DNA from: Tetrapyrgos nigripes
Taxonomy: Eukaryota > Basidiomycota > Agaricomycetes > Agaricales > Campanellaceae
Length of the DNA: 64,000 nucleotides
NCBI GenBank assembly: GCA_013368315.1
Contig: JAACJM010000029.1
Span: 124,001-188,000, forward strand
Direction of reading: 5' to 3'
In this document: piece by piece, positions 37,441-48,000 of the stretch
Layout of the letters: each line of letters begins with the position of its first letter
Position numbering within the stretch: the stretch's first letter is position 1
Notes under the pieces: generated by a model
The model's database searches: none
Told to the model about the DNA's origin: nothing
The model's input: the letters and a program-made list of their open reading frames with translations, nothing else
Position numbers and translations under genes: made by a program

Positions 37441-38325
37441 CATGTCAAAATGATGCAAAACCTATGTATATGCCCTGATATGTCTTTGATATGCCCTAAA
37501 TTCTCTTGTATATGTCTAACCTATTCTTCTCAGCTTGGAGTTCTATTTCAATTGTCTCTGCATCATAAAGCTTCATTAATAAGGTTCTACATGTTTCCCC
37601 TAAATCACCATATCTAACTAACAGAGTCAAAATTTGGAAAAAAATTGAGCATTCTATCCCTGTAATTCTAAAAGAATTATGTACATGACTCAGCAGAGGT
37701 GCAACAAAGAATGTAGTGTGAATAATATGTATCTCATCAATGAATGTGCCATTCAATGTGAAAGTGTAATGAAGTTGGTAACACAAGGGGTAAACACAGC
37801 CACACTCAAAATAGAAAGTCAAGCTACCCTCAAGATACCCTCAAGCTACCCTCAAGCTACCCTCAAGCTACCCTCAAGCTACTCAAGCCATGGTGGCTTG
37901 ACTGTGAGCTTGAAAAACTGGTGGCCCGTGTGGCGGCAGGCTTGGAGCCTCAGGCACATCCATTTCTATTCTTCTTTCTCTCTGTCAAGTTTCCCTGAGC
38001 TCGTCTTTCAATTGTTCTTCATTCTTCAGGTGCCACAGTATTCATTTCCTTGGGAACAGGTTTCCAAAAGTCTCCGAGAGTGCCATTACTCAGAATCAAG
38101 GTTCAAGCTTTCCATTGTTCACTCATGATTTAATATGACTAGCCTGGAGCCACAGCTCTGTTCTTCAGCTAGTTCTGACCAAGGAGTCTTACGTGGATAG
38201 CCTCTTCAGGTCAGATGCAAGTAAGTGGTTTTATTATAATCATTGCGATTTTATAGGGGTGTACGACGTGCAGTCGTATCATCTGTGCTTACAGTTATAC
38301 ACAATGTCCATTCTCGTATGTCTTT

Positions 38326-39220
38326 TGCAGACTACGGTGTTTACATGCTGACCACCTTTATCCAGGAATCAAAGTTCATCTCATTCCTTGGTCTCCTGTC
38401 CATTGTATTCTTTCAGATCCTGTTGTATTCATGCTGACCTCTCTCTAGCCTGGATGGATGAAAAACTCTAGAACAATGAACGGCGGTTCCCTAAAATCCA
38501 ATATGCTCACCCCTTGTGAGTAGTGTGGAGCTACGTAGTAACGTATGATTGACTGAACCTGACTATCTGCAGACGCAACCTACCTTCTCAAGTGTCTTCA
38601 GGGATTCATGAACCACGGTATACCAATCTATGCCATCTTCATATAGAATGAACCTCAGAACAGTGACCCCACATACCCTATGTCGACACTAACAGCTGCT
38701 CAAGAAGCTCAGATCGGATAGGCATTGAGGAGTTTGATGAACAACAATGGGTTTGGAGGTGTCAAGATTATTGGTAATGTCTCTTGACGATTTCTCACTG
38801 GAGATCATTGACTGATGAGAGTAATCTTGGAATTGGGACAATGCTGCTACGTATCCTGTCCAAGTGCTGCAGGCAGCTCCTAATTCTTTTACTGGCACTG
38901 TAAGCAAACATTCACCTAATTTCTCTTCACCCAATTACTCACTCTCATTCACTCAAGGCCTTCCACTGTTATGGAGGAAGTGTTTCCCAACAAGATGCAT
39001 TTGTTAATGCTTTTCCCAACAAAGAAGTCTACTTCACTGAATGCGCAGGAATGATTGGAAGCGATTGGTGGAGCAATATCAAGTGGTATACTGACAACAT
39101 CTTCATCAGCTCCCTTGAACACAGTTCCAGCACCAGTCTCATGTGGAACATCACTTTAGACGGGAATGGTCAACCCACATTACCAGGAACAAACAGTTGT
39201 GGAGGCTCAGGATGTCGACT
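38326..39220 (+). pseudogene. GH30 glucanase, middle segment (piece 2 of 3)
   Basis: Continues the GH30 protein: MLTT, a one-base frame loss, YPGIKVHLIPWSP, intron, PGWMKNSRTMNGGSL, then TYLLKCLQGF and the acid/base region NEPQNSDPTYP. It goes on to HNWDNAATYPVQVLQ, FHCYGGSVSQQDAF, the nucleophile region VYFTECAG and SDWWSNIKWYTDNIF. It ends with GQPTLPGTNSCGGSGCR at about 39218. In-frame TAG codons lie at 38644-38646 (directly before NEP) and 38719-38721 (in AQIG/ALRSLM). Both catalytic Glu codons remain, but the gene is dead. Family sequence ends where the left terminal repeat of the RecQ/DUF6589 element begins. Confidence 0.85.
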
Positions 39221-39446
39221 TGTAACCAGTCTTTTGCGAGAGCAGTGATGACAGTCGATCACTGTCAGCGAAGCGACTGGAACAAAATCTGGCACTTTTG
39301 TGAGGTCGCAGAAATCTCACGTGATTGTTTTGACCTCGCCAAAATTCCCCCACCTTCCCAAAAACATGGTCCAGCATCTACATGTACAGTGTATGAGTTG
39401 TAACTAGGTCGTCTAGAATGAAAATACAAGGACAACACCGTTTTCC
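39217..39446 (+). repeat. Left terminal inverted repeat of the RecQ/DUF6589 element
   Basis: Matches, in reverse complement, 56581-56784 plus 55949-55972 (the right copy is split by a small hAT insertion). Similarity is strong but not perfect, with small indels near the tip, and runs in to CACCGTTTTCC at about 39446. The tip lies directly after GH30 codons. Confidence 0.8.
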
Positions 39447-39505
39447 GTTTCTCAAAATTTGCCTCTGTTCCTGCACTACGCGTCCTTGATTACTTCAGCA
39501 CTACC

Positions 39506-42072
39506 ATGAGCACACAAAATATGCCGATTCTTGACTCTAGAAGACTTGCTAAAGCTAGCGAAACCTTATGCCAACTTTGGGGAATCCCTGGACTATGAGC
39601 TCATCAAGAGAAGGCAGGTCAGAACATCTTGAGAGGAGTGACCACCATGTATGATGTGCCAACCAGCGGTGGAAAGACTCTCGTGTTCTGGTACCCATTT
39701 TTCTACCACTGGCACCCTGGTGACATTGACCCGGAAGCCCGGAAGGTTATTCTGGTGATCAGTCCACTTAATGTGTTGATGGATGCTCAAAAGGCATTCC
39801 TGTGGTTGCTCTCAACTCTTCCAGTAAACCTGAGGATTTATTTGAGGTATGTGGCCTTCTATTAGCATGGGAACTATGTTTTCAGTTCACTGTTTGTACT
39901 CAGCAGGCACCCAACAGCTGCGCCAGAGATGACAGTCCTCAACGCTGTCTAAAATATCGTGTTATCATAACATCCCTGGAAACTGCCCTCAAATCTTCAT
40001 TCCATGAACAGCTCTTGAAGACAAAGGCTTTCAAGGACGCATGCATCGAAGTCGTTGTCAATGAAGCTCACTGCATCATGGAGTGGGGTGGGGACTTTCA
40101 GCTGGATTATGATTTAGTGGGGAAGTTGCTTGCTCGTTGTCCCAGCCACGTTCCCATTCTTGTCGCCTCCGCCACAATGCCTGAAGAAGTTCGTCATGCA
40201 ATACAACAGAAACTCGACATACCGACAGATACTGCTCACATTGCCGTTTCAAATGCAAAAGCAAACGTCTCACTTTCTGTTCGTGTCATCCAGCATCCCA
40301 TACACACATACACTGATCTTCTCTCCCTTTTCCCATTCGACAGCAGTCCATTCCCACAGACGATCATATATGTGAATACCCGTAAAGAGGCTGAGGTGAT
40401 CCAGGATTTCCTTTGCAAGCATCGACCTGAGTTAATGCCTGCCGATGCCATCGAATTCTATCACCACAATATTGGTGAGAAGAGGAAGACAATAATTCAG
40501 GAAAGGCTGGAGAGTGGGTACCTCACCTGTGTCATTGCTACGGATGCGTTGGGAATGGTAAGTATATTGTAACATCATTGACTTCTGAATAGACGCACTG
40601 ACCTATTAATAGGGAATGAATTTCAAGAGGGTCAAGCACATCATCCTATGGCAAGAGCCCCGTTCCTTCCTATCCCTTGTCCAGAAGATTGGATGATGCG
40701 CTCGGGATCCTAACTTCATGGGCGAGGCAATTCTGTTTGTCACCCGGACCTCCTATTCACGACATGTGGTTGATTTGGATGAAAAAGAGGATGATGGAGA
40801 TGATAATGGAGACAAGGAGCAGGATGAAGTTGATGTTGCCATGGAACCACTTGACTGGGTTGCTGCAATTGATGAGGATGAGCCGGCATACAAAAGCGGG
40901 TCAGAGGCAGAGCCTGATCCACAGGTACAAGTCAAGCGCAAGAGGAAAAAAGCCAAGTCACCTCTGGAAGCTCGTGATCAACACTTTCTGTCCTATTTCA
41001 TCGCAACCGTCAACAGATACCTTGGGATGTCTTCTTTTCAAATGAAGACAAATGTAAGTGATTCATTTCAATATTTCCATGTTATCTCACAACACTAAAC
41101 TTTTGTCATCCAGTGCTGACTCTCTTCACTGTACCTGCTGGGACCAGGTGCTGTGATAACTGTAACCCAGAAGATTTCCCATCTGAGCTCATTGTCCTCA
41201 CCACATTCTATCCCAGGCGGGCTGGCCATTTAGCAAAACCAAGTGAACAACTACAGGCTGCTGTGACTACTGCATTGAAAGACTGGTGTCAAAATCTTGT
41301 CGAGTGCAAGTACCCCTCCCAGCGAACCATAACAGGTTGGCATATCCTTGATGACAATGTTATTACAAAAATCGTAGACCGACTGGCCATCTTAATCTGA
41401 CACGGTGTTGCTGCCTTTCATCATATCATACCATGGCATTTGGGCACAGTCAAGTATGGGCAAGCTGTAGTCGAACTTGTACAGACTCACGTATTGTTGG
41501 ATCTGGATGAGATTGCAAAGGAGCAAGAAGAATGAGAGCACGCCTCTCAGATGTTTTTCAGGGTGGCTGCTAGGGAAAACTGCATATGGTTAGTGTCGCT
41601 TTTCAAGGAATGTTGGGCTGCAGTGTATAATTTGATGATTGAGCAAACTGTTACTGTTGGGAAGGGGAGAAATCAACATGATGTTCAGGAACCAACTAGG
41701 AAATGTCATGCCTTTCTTTTGCTGCGGCACCGGAATGTGAGTACCATTTCAATCATTGTTTCATTCACTCTGAAAATCATCATATCTATACAGGTCTGGC
41801 CAACTTATTATCAAGTTATCAAGATGCCGATCTCTATGTCCAACATCAGGCAGATTATGAGCAGGGGACCAGAGAAAGGCTTTGCCAGCATTGAACAGTA
41901 CATTGATGCATGGCGGCTCATGTTTGCCAATGCCTGGGAGTTTAATCAAGAGAATTCTCAAATCTATCAAGATGCATTGGACTTGGAGAAGTATTTCGAT
42001 GAACAAATTCTTCAAGCAGCTCAAAAGTACTTCATTTCGCTTCCAGAATCCAGTTTTATGATGCCTATGTAG
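39506..42072 (+). pseudogene. RecQ-like DNA helicase with C-terminal bromodomain, inactivated
   Basis: Starts at ATG 39506 (MSTQNMPILDSRRLAK). Helicase motifs are TSGGKTLVFWYPF (motif I), VVVNEAHCIMEWGGDF (motif II, Asp replaced by Asn at codon 40060-40062), VASATMPEEVR (motif III), IIYVNTRKEAEVI, VIATDALGM then GMNFKRVKHII (motif V), and QKIG, stop, CARDP (motif VI). A zinc-type RCCDNC segment follows near 41150, and the same frame goes on to a bromodomain exon, 41794-42072: WPTYYQVIKMPIS, then IDAWRLMFANAWEFN and IYQDALDLEKYF. Stops at TGA 39596, 40694, 41398 and 41533 (first base) are in frame with family-like sequence on both sides. There is also a frame loss near 39793. Relatives use Arg at the motif VI site. 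Confidence 0.75.
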
Positions 42073-42074
42073 AG

Positions 42075-44265
42075 TTATACATTGTCTGCCAATATTATAT
42101 CTGTCACCGATGCTGCTGCTTCCACCATGTCGTCTGCAAATTCATATGGCTCATCCTCATCAAATGCTAAGTCATCCATTGTTGCTTCATAGTCTTCAAA
42201 ATTCAGCTCCACCTCTTCATTTTCCTCTCTTGGCTCCTCGACATCTGGTTCCTGAAATCCCTTGTTCTCCACTTGATAATCTGGCTTTTTGAATTTCTTG
42301 AATGCTGTTTTTTTGTTAGCATATCATGATCCTTCATAGAGCAGGTCTCAAGCATGAGGGACAGAGTCGTTTGCTGGTCTGTTGGGTACATGCTCCTGTA
42401 TCTTTTCAGACTGCAGTGCATCTGCAAGAGTGTGGATTTTCGGCTACCATGTCTGGGGAGGTGTGACTGAATCCAGAATGACTGATTGCAAAGCCGGACT
42501 GGACTTTCCGCATTGCATCTTGAAGCGAATAAATACATAGTGAAATCATTGACAGCCATGCCCAGCTTTTATTGCTACCCTTCACACTGTAGACAATCTG
42601 ATAGCCATATATCACCCTGGATCAATTAACACTTCAAGGCTCAAGCACTCACCTTGAGCCACAGACTTTGATGCTCCTGCAGCAAATCAATTTCTTTGAA
42701 GCGGTTGGGACTACCAGTTAAATTGACAAGCCAACTGTGAAGAAAGATTTTTCTTTGACTGGGTGAGTGATCTGTTTATTATCACAAATCATATACATTG
42801 ACTCACCTGAGTTCTGGAGAATAGGAATCTATATGTGCCAAGGTTTCAAAGATCACATTGGTGTACCTGGGCATTGTCTTGGGTGTCCACATCATGATCA
42901 TCCACACTCGAAGCACAAGCACTACATGCCCAATGTCACTGGCTTTGATTGATGTGACCATCAGCCAGTAATAGAGTGCATCATGATTGAAGAGAATAGC
43001 ATTAAGAAAGACAGTATCGTCTGATTCAAGCTTATCTTCATGTGCAGCTGATGTGAAAAGATTGCCATAGACCAACTGTGCCACCTGAGTGAATTCCTCC
43101 ATTGTAGCATGTTCTACCCATGCTTGGAAGTCAGTGAAGCCACAGAAAATTCAGAGACCATCGAGAATGTGTGCAATGAGGGAAACATTGAGGGGTTTGT
43201 GTGATTGTTTCCATGGTGCTGCCTTCTTTGATTGTCATCCAGCCACCATTGGCTTGTGTTTGAGCTGTATGTTCTCCCACCAAAGACTTCCAGGCCATTT
43301 TGAATTTGGTTTTCCCCAGTACTCGTTGACCGAATCTGCGGATGACTGCACGCATGCCTTCCATGGCTTCAGAACTGTTCCGACGTGAAGATTCTAGCTG
43401 TAAGAACATCAGTATTTGAATGAACAAAGATCATATTCAACAACGAGGATACATACCTTGTCAATAAGTGAGTCCGTAAGAATATTTCCATCAATGAAAA
43501 GAAGCCCGTGCTTCTCATTCGAGAGCTTGAGCTGTTTGAGTATGGATGAATACCCTTCGCTTGTCCTGTCTAAGCTCGATTCGTCAACATACATAGCCGG
43601 AAGCAGATACTGGTCAGTTTTGTGAGGTTTGATTGGGTCGATTAATGGGCAGGGTTCCAGCTCTGATTTCAGATGCTCGAGCTCAGGGATATTGTTAACG
43701 GCCAAGCTTTTGAGCTGCCAGAGGCAGCATTTCTCAAGCATGCATGCTTCTTCTGGTGATATGAGTAGTAAGGAGTCAGGGTCGGAGACAAGTTGCTTGG
43801 TAGAATTACATGGTGGTTTCAAGGAAAGCAGGAATGTTCCATGCTTCAAAGAGGTGTCCTCGCCAGTGGCAGATGGATCATAGCTGACCAGAAGAGTAGA
43901 GGTCGTACCACTATCAAAATGAGCCTTGGACTCGATGCGCTGCTCTGCGACATGAAATGCAATGTTGAGATTGTCCCATACAATCGAGCACATAAACTTC
44001 TTGATGAGCTCTCATAGTTTCTGGATGTTCTCCTTTGAAAGCGAACTTATATGGTCGATGATGGAGTTGTAGGAGACACAAAACCTGACATGGGCTAGAA
44101 CTTTGATTTCACGCTTTGACACTCCTGATCTGAGGAGAAACAAGCCAATTACAAGTTGAAAATCATTTGCCTTCTGTGATCGAAGTAGGCTGAACATGGC
44201 GCAAATGGTAACGAATACCTGTAATGTCCGATCAGTGTGGGGTGTGAGGTAAGCAATTGATTTTA
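42075..44265 (-). pseudogene. DUF6589-family protein, C-terminal part
   Basis: Large fungal protein family of unknown function. Minus-strand blocks are AYLTPHTDRTLQVFVTICAM, LLRSQKANDFQLVIGLFLLR and SGVSKREIKVLAH, then MCSIVWDNLNIAFHVAEQR, HKTDQYLLPAMYVDESSLD, LVYGNLFTSA, SDIGHVVLVLRVWMIM and KGSNKSWAWLSMISLCIYSL. The C-terminus is acidic, with the stop at 42075. A TGA at 44012-44014 lies in frame between NIQKL and ELIKKF, where relatives have Arg. The reading frame is cut at 44264-44265 by a Tc1/IS630-type insertion. The N-terminal part resumes at 54501. Convergent with the helicase gene, with a 2-bp gap between the coding ends. Confidence 0.8.
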
Positions 44266-44897
44266 GAGCAGTTTCAATAAATATACGGATGATCGTTTTT
44301 TTTTTCACGAGCGTCACCCTATGTAGCTCAACGGCACTCAATCGGCAAATTGTTTTGCCGAGTGCTGGTGTCGTATCGGCGACGGGCGTCCTTCAAAAAT
44401 AGTGTTACAATTTCTATCGTACGACTTCTACTAATTTCTGGACTACTGTACGATTTCGGACTACATACACAATGTACTACTGGTACATATTACAATGGCA
44501 TCTTGTTACAAAGGAAAGAAACACAATAACTAAGAGCCAAATGACAAGAACGGCATAGCAACAGGAACAACAATGAATAGCGCTTTACGGATCCGAATCA
44601 GTCGTTCTCGACACTAACAGACCACCCTGGTGGAACTGGAGCAAAGCCATCCATCCCATCCACATGGAAAAACCATTTGACAGTAAGGCCAAGCTCATCA
44701 ACATACGCACTGCCCTCACCCTCGCTTTGCCGCATGCTCCCATAAACTCTCTCTATCCCAACCTCGTTCCCAGCTGCATCAGTCAAGCGCTTCTCGAGGT
44801 CCAGAACGGTCTTCTTAGATGGACGGGGATCAGGTTCAGGCTCTTCAGGAGACTTGCGCTTGAAAGTCAAATGGTCACTTGTGACCCAGGCACCCGC
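44266..44897 (+). repeat. Left inverted arm, outer part
   Basis: Reverse complement of the outer part of 53204-54500. It contains the 3' end of the accessory gene (44598-44870) and about 330 bp of non-coding terminal sequence. It stops at the Ty3 target duplication CCGC (44894-44897). Confidence 0.9.
44894..44897. repeat. Ty3 target site duplication, left copy
   Basis: CCGC, repeated at 51523-51526. The uninterrupted right arm has a single CCGC at the equivalent place (reverse complement near 53866-53869), which confirms the duplication. Confidence 0.85.
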
Positions 44898-45053
44898 TGG
44901 AGTAGGCCTGGGGATGCTATCGAGGTTCCCGAGCCGAATGCGGAGTCGAATGGTGGTTTCGTGTTGTTGACCTATCTACGATGTACAATTGGTGTGTATC
45001 CTACACGATCACGTGACTCATAGGGCCTAGGCCTACCCTCTCTCCCTACTACA
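44898..45053 (-). repeat. 3' LTR of the Ty3 element
   Basis: 156 bp. The single difference from the 5' LTR is in CCTACACGATC versus CCTACGCGATC (plus strand). The last codons and stop of pol lie inside this LTR. Confidence 0.95.
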
Positions 45054-48000
45054 TGTGCCCCCTCCAAATGTAGCGACGTCCTCGTCGCTGTCCTCTGAAC
45101 CTGCGAGACACACCAAAGAGTTAGCCTCGCTAAGAACATCCGATAAATCCGATAAATCCGCGACTTCTGATGGAGTGTCATTGCACCCGTCATCGGCCAT
45201 CAAAGCTCCGTTGTCGTCGCCATCATTGCCATCGATGGGAAACACTCCCTTTCTTCCCTCCTTCAACTGTAACTCCAATGCCGTCTGCTCCCCGTGCAGC
45301 TTCGTTCCTTCCCTCGGTATGAACGCTCGCAACCTTCTGGAACTGAAAAGCCCGTTGACCAGAGTCCCATCCAGAGTCTCCAGTTTGTAGGAATTAGCGA
45401 TTTTTTCCGCAATACGTCGCGGCTGTGACCACCTTGGCAGCAATTTCTTCTCCGTCTTGAAGGTGTAATCGAGGTCACTCCAGTACACCTGCACCAGCTG
45501 GCCCTTCCGGAACGTCACCTCCCTGGGAGACCGCTTCATTACCCGCCTATCAAACTCGTTTTTCCGCTTTTCCGCACTCCGCATTGTAGCGTCATAGCCA
45601 TCCAGACGTTGCTGCGCAACGTAGGCCATCTGCCGCTCAACATCGTCAGGACTCAATAATGATGAGCTCTCTTCAACGGGTGTTGGCTTTGTGTTAACGA
45701 CTAAACCAAGGAGGAGCTCTTTAGGAGAGAAGTGAAGGGACTTGAGAATGCGATTATTGAGAATCCAGAGGGCCTCCTCCAGATGATCGGGCCAGGTATG
45801 TGGCAAGTCCTCCACCCGTACATCTTTGCACTCATCCTCCCCTAAATCCGGTGCGCACAGCCTCTTCAAAACGCTGAGTAGAAGCTTGTTGCCGCCCTCG
45901 ACAAGCCCGTTGATCCATGGTGAGTACACTGCCACGACATTAGTTTTTACCCCGTACCGTTCACAATAATCTCGGACTTCTTCACAGTCAAAATGGGATC
46001 CACCATCGGTCTGGAACACATCCGGCAGGATGTAACCGTGAAATATCTTTCCCAGGCCTTCCACTGTTGTCTTCCCACTGCCCTTCACTCTATACTTGAA
46101 GGCCCATATATGCTGTGAGTACGAATCCAGGTATACCCCCAATGTCGTGTAACCCCCTTTACCCTTAGGCATAGCCAAGTAATCACCGACTAGTAGCTCA
46201 AATGGGTGTCTCCTGGTGACTGGAATCAACAGGGAGTGCAGGTGAGTCCGCCCAAAGTTTTTACATTTCCCACACCTGCTGATAGCTGTCAGGATTGATT
46301 GGTCCAGGTTGGGGCTCCAGATTTCGTCCAGTAGCTCCATCTTTACTGTGTCCCGCCCAAAGTGACCCCCTTCCTTATGTTTCGCCTCTGCCCGTTCAAC
46401 AGCCTCCTTTCTCGTGACACACTCGACCCTGGATCTCGCTCTTGTACTACTACCACCTCTCAAACGCCACAGCTTCGCTCCTTCTATCATGTACCCCTCG
46501 GCTCGGTGTCTAGCACGCTGCCTTTGCCTTACCGACATCCCTGCAGTGAGGCCTTTTAATGCGTCCACAACCTCCAACAGGATGGGTTCGTCAGCAAATC
46601 GTTTCCGCAGTGACGCCGCCTCACTGTCCATTGCAACTTGCATTACGTCGTGCACCAGCCCATGCGCATGCTCCCAATCCTCACTGACGGTCCATTCACT
46701 TCCGTCGCCTAGCAACCTCGGTGTCTCCTCCCACTTCCTGCTCAACCCGTCCGCGACCACGTTCTTCTTCCCTGGTATGTGCCGTACCTCGATGATGTTG
46801 TGAGCTATGATGCCATCCCGCCACCGCGCATGGGTAGCATTTAGATTAGGGTTTAGGATGACATCACGCAGTGCCTGGCAATCCGTCTCAATCTCCACCG
46901 GTGACCCCCATATCGTGTCTGAAAACTTATCCAGGCCACACTTCAACGCCGCGAACTCAAGGAGGAAAGGTTTGTATTTTTCTTCGGTTTTTGAGGTTCG
47001 TTTTGACATGAATGCTATAGGATGTGTCTTCTTCACGGTGCGACCGTTTGGGAGGACCGTCTCGAAACGTTGGGAGAGCACGGCCGCAAAGCCTTCTTTG
47101 CAACCATCTGAGGTGACAATGAAGGGTGTGCCATCGAACCTAGGGCATTTCAGGACGGGTTCTGAGGTAAGCAGTTTTTTCAACTTGACAAAGGCTTCGG
47201 TGTGTTGACCTGTCCATAGGTCAGCTAATTTGTGTCTCCGTTTCAAAGTTCGGTACGTGGTTTTGGAGCATGGGTTGGGCAACGGAACATTGACTAGGCT
47301 CCTCAGTGGTCTCTCCACCTTGGCATAGTCCTTGATCAGGTCCCGAAAGTGACTGGTGAGCCCAAGGAAGGATTCGAGGTTGAGTGCGTCATCTGGTTGT
47401 CGCCAGTCCACTATGGCGGTCAACTTTGTCAGGTCAGGTGTTACGCCTTGCGGACCGACATTAGCACCAGCAAATACACCTTCCCTTGTGAAGAAACTGG
47501 ACTTCGTTGCCGAGAGTGATAGCTTCCTTTCCCTCACCCGTTCCAACAACCTAGTGAGTTTTCCCATCATCTCCTCAAACGTATCCGCTGCTGATGCCCC
47601 ATCGTCCACGAACAGTTCCAATACCCCATCAGTCAGAAGATCGCCCAGTAGCTCTGCTGTCATTTGTGCAAATGTCGACGGTGCACCGGTAAGTCCAAAC
47701 GGCATCCTTTTGTACCAAAAGTAACCCTTCCCCTCCACATAGAAGCATGTGTAAGGTCGGGATTCTGGGTCCACTTCGCAAGCGTAGAACCCCGATGCGA
47801 AATCGAAAAGGGATAAGTAGCGATGACCGCTCACTCGTTGCTGTTTGGCTCGGATGTCACCTTGTGGCATAGGTGCGACTTTTGTAACTTTGTTGACGGC
47901 GTCAAAATTTTGACATATCCGCCACTTCTGAGCAGGTGTAGTTTTGGGTTCCTCTTTGGCTGGCTCTGGACGGTGTGGGAGTGGGAAGGCCGGCTCTAGT

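Larger units (their letters stand above)
33196..37927 (+). mobile_element. GCM-domain Mutator-like DNA transposon
   Basis: The element is 4732 bp. Its ends are imperfect inverted repeats sharing GTTTTTCAAGCTCAC and TCAAGCCAC (left 33196-33235, right 37885-37927). It is flanked by a direct duplication GTGTGGCGGC at 33186-33195 and 37928-37937. A 9-10 bp duplication fits Mutator-like elements. Inside lies one gene with an N-terminal GCM-type zinc domain and a transposase-like region. Subterminal minisatellites of about 11 bp sit at both ends. The element lies in the first gap of the split GH30 gene. Confidence 0.82.

Noticed and set aside
36945..37478. Open frame of 177 residues across the GCM element's right array
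   Set aside because: It is translation of an 11-bp tandem repeat (YPQDT-like units). The frame stays open only because the unit lacks stops, and the real gene ends at 36805.
32863..38325. An LTR retrotransposon as host of the GCM element in the first GH30 gap
   Set aside because: The left margin looks LTR-like in composition, but no matching direct repeat is found in the right margin 37938-38325 and no pol motifs are present.
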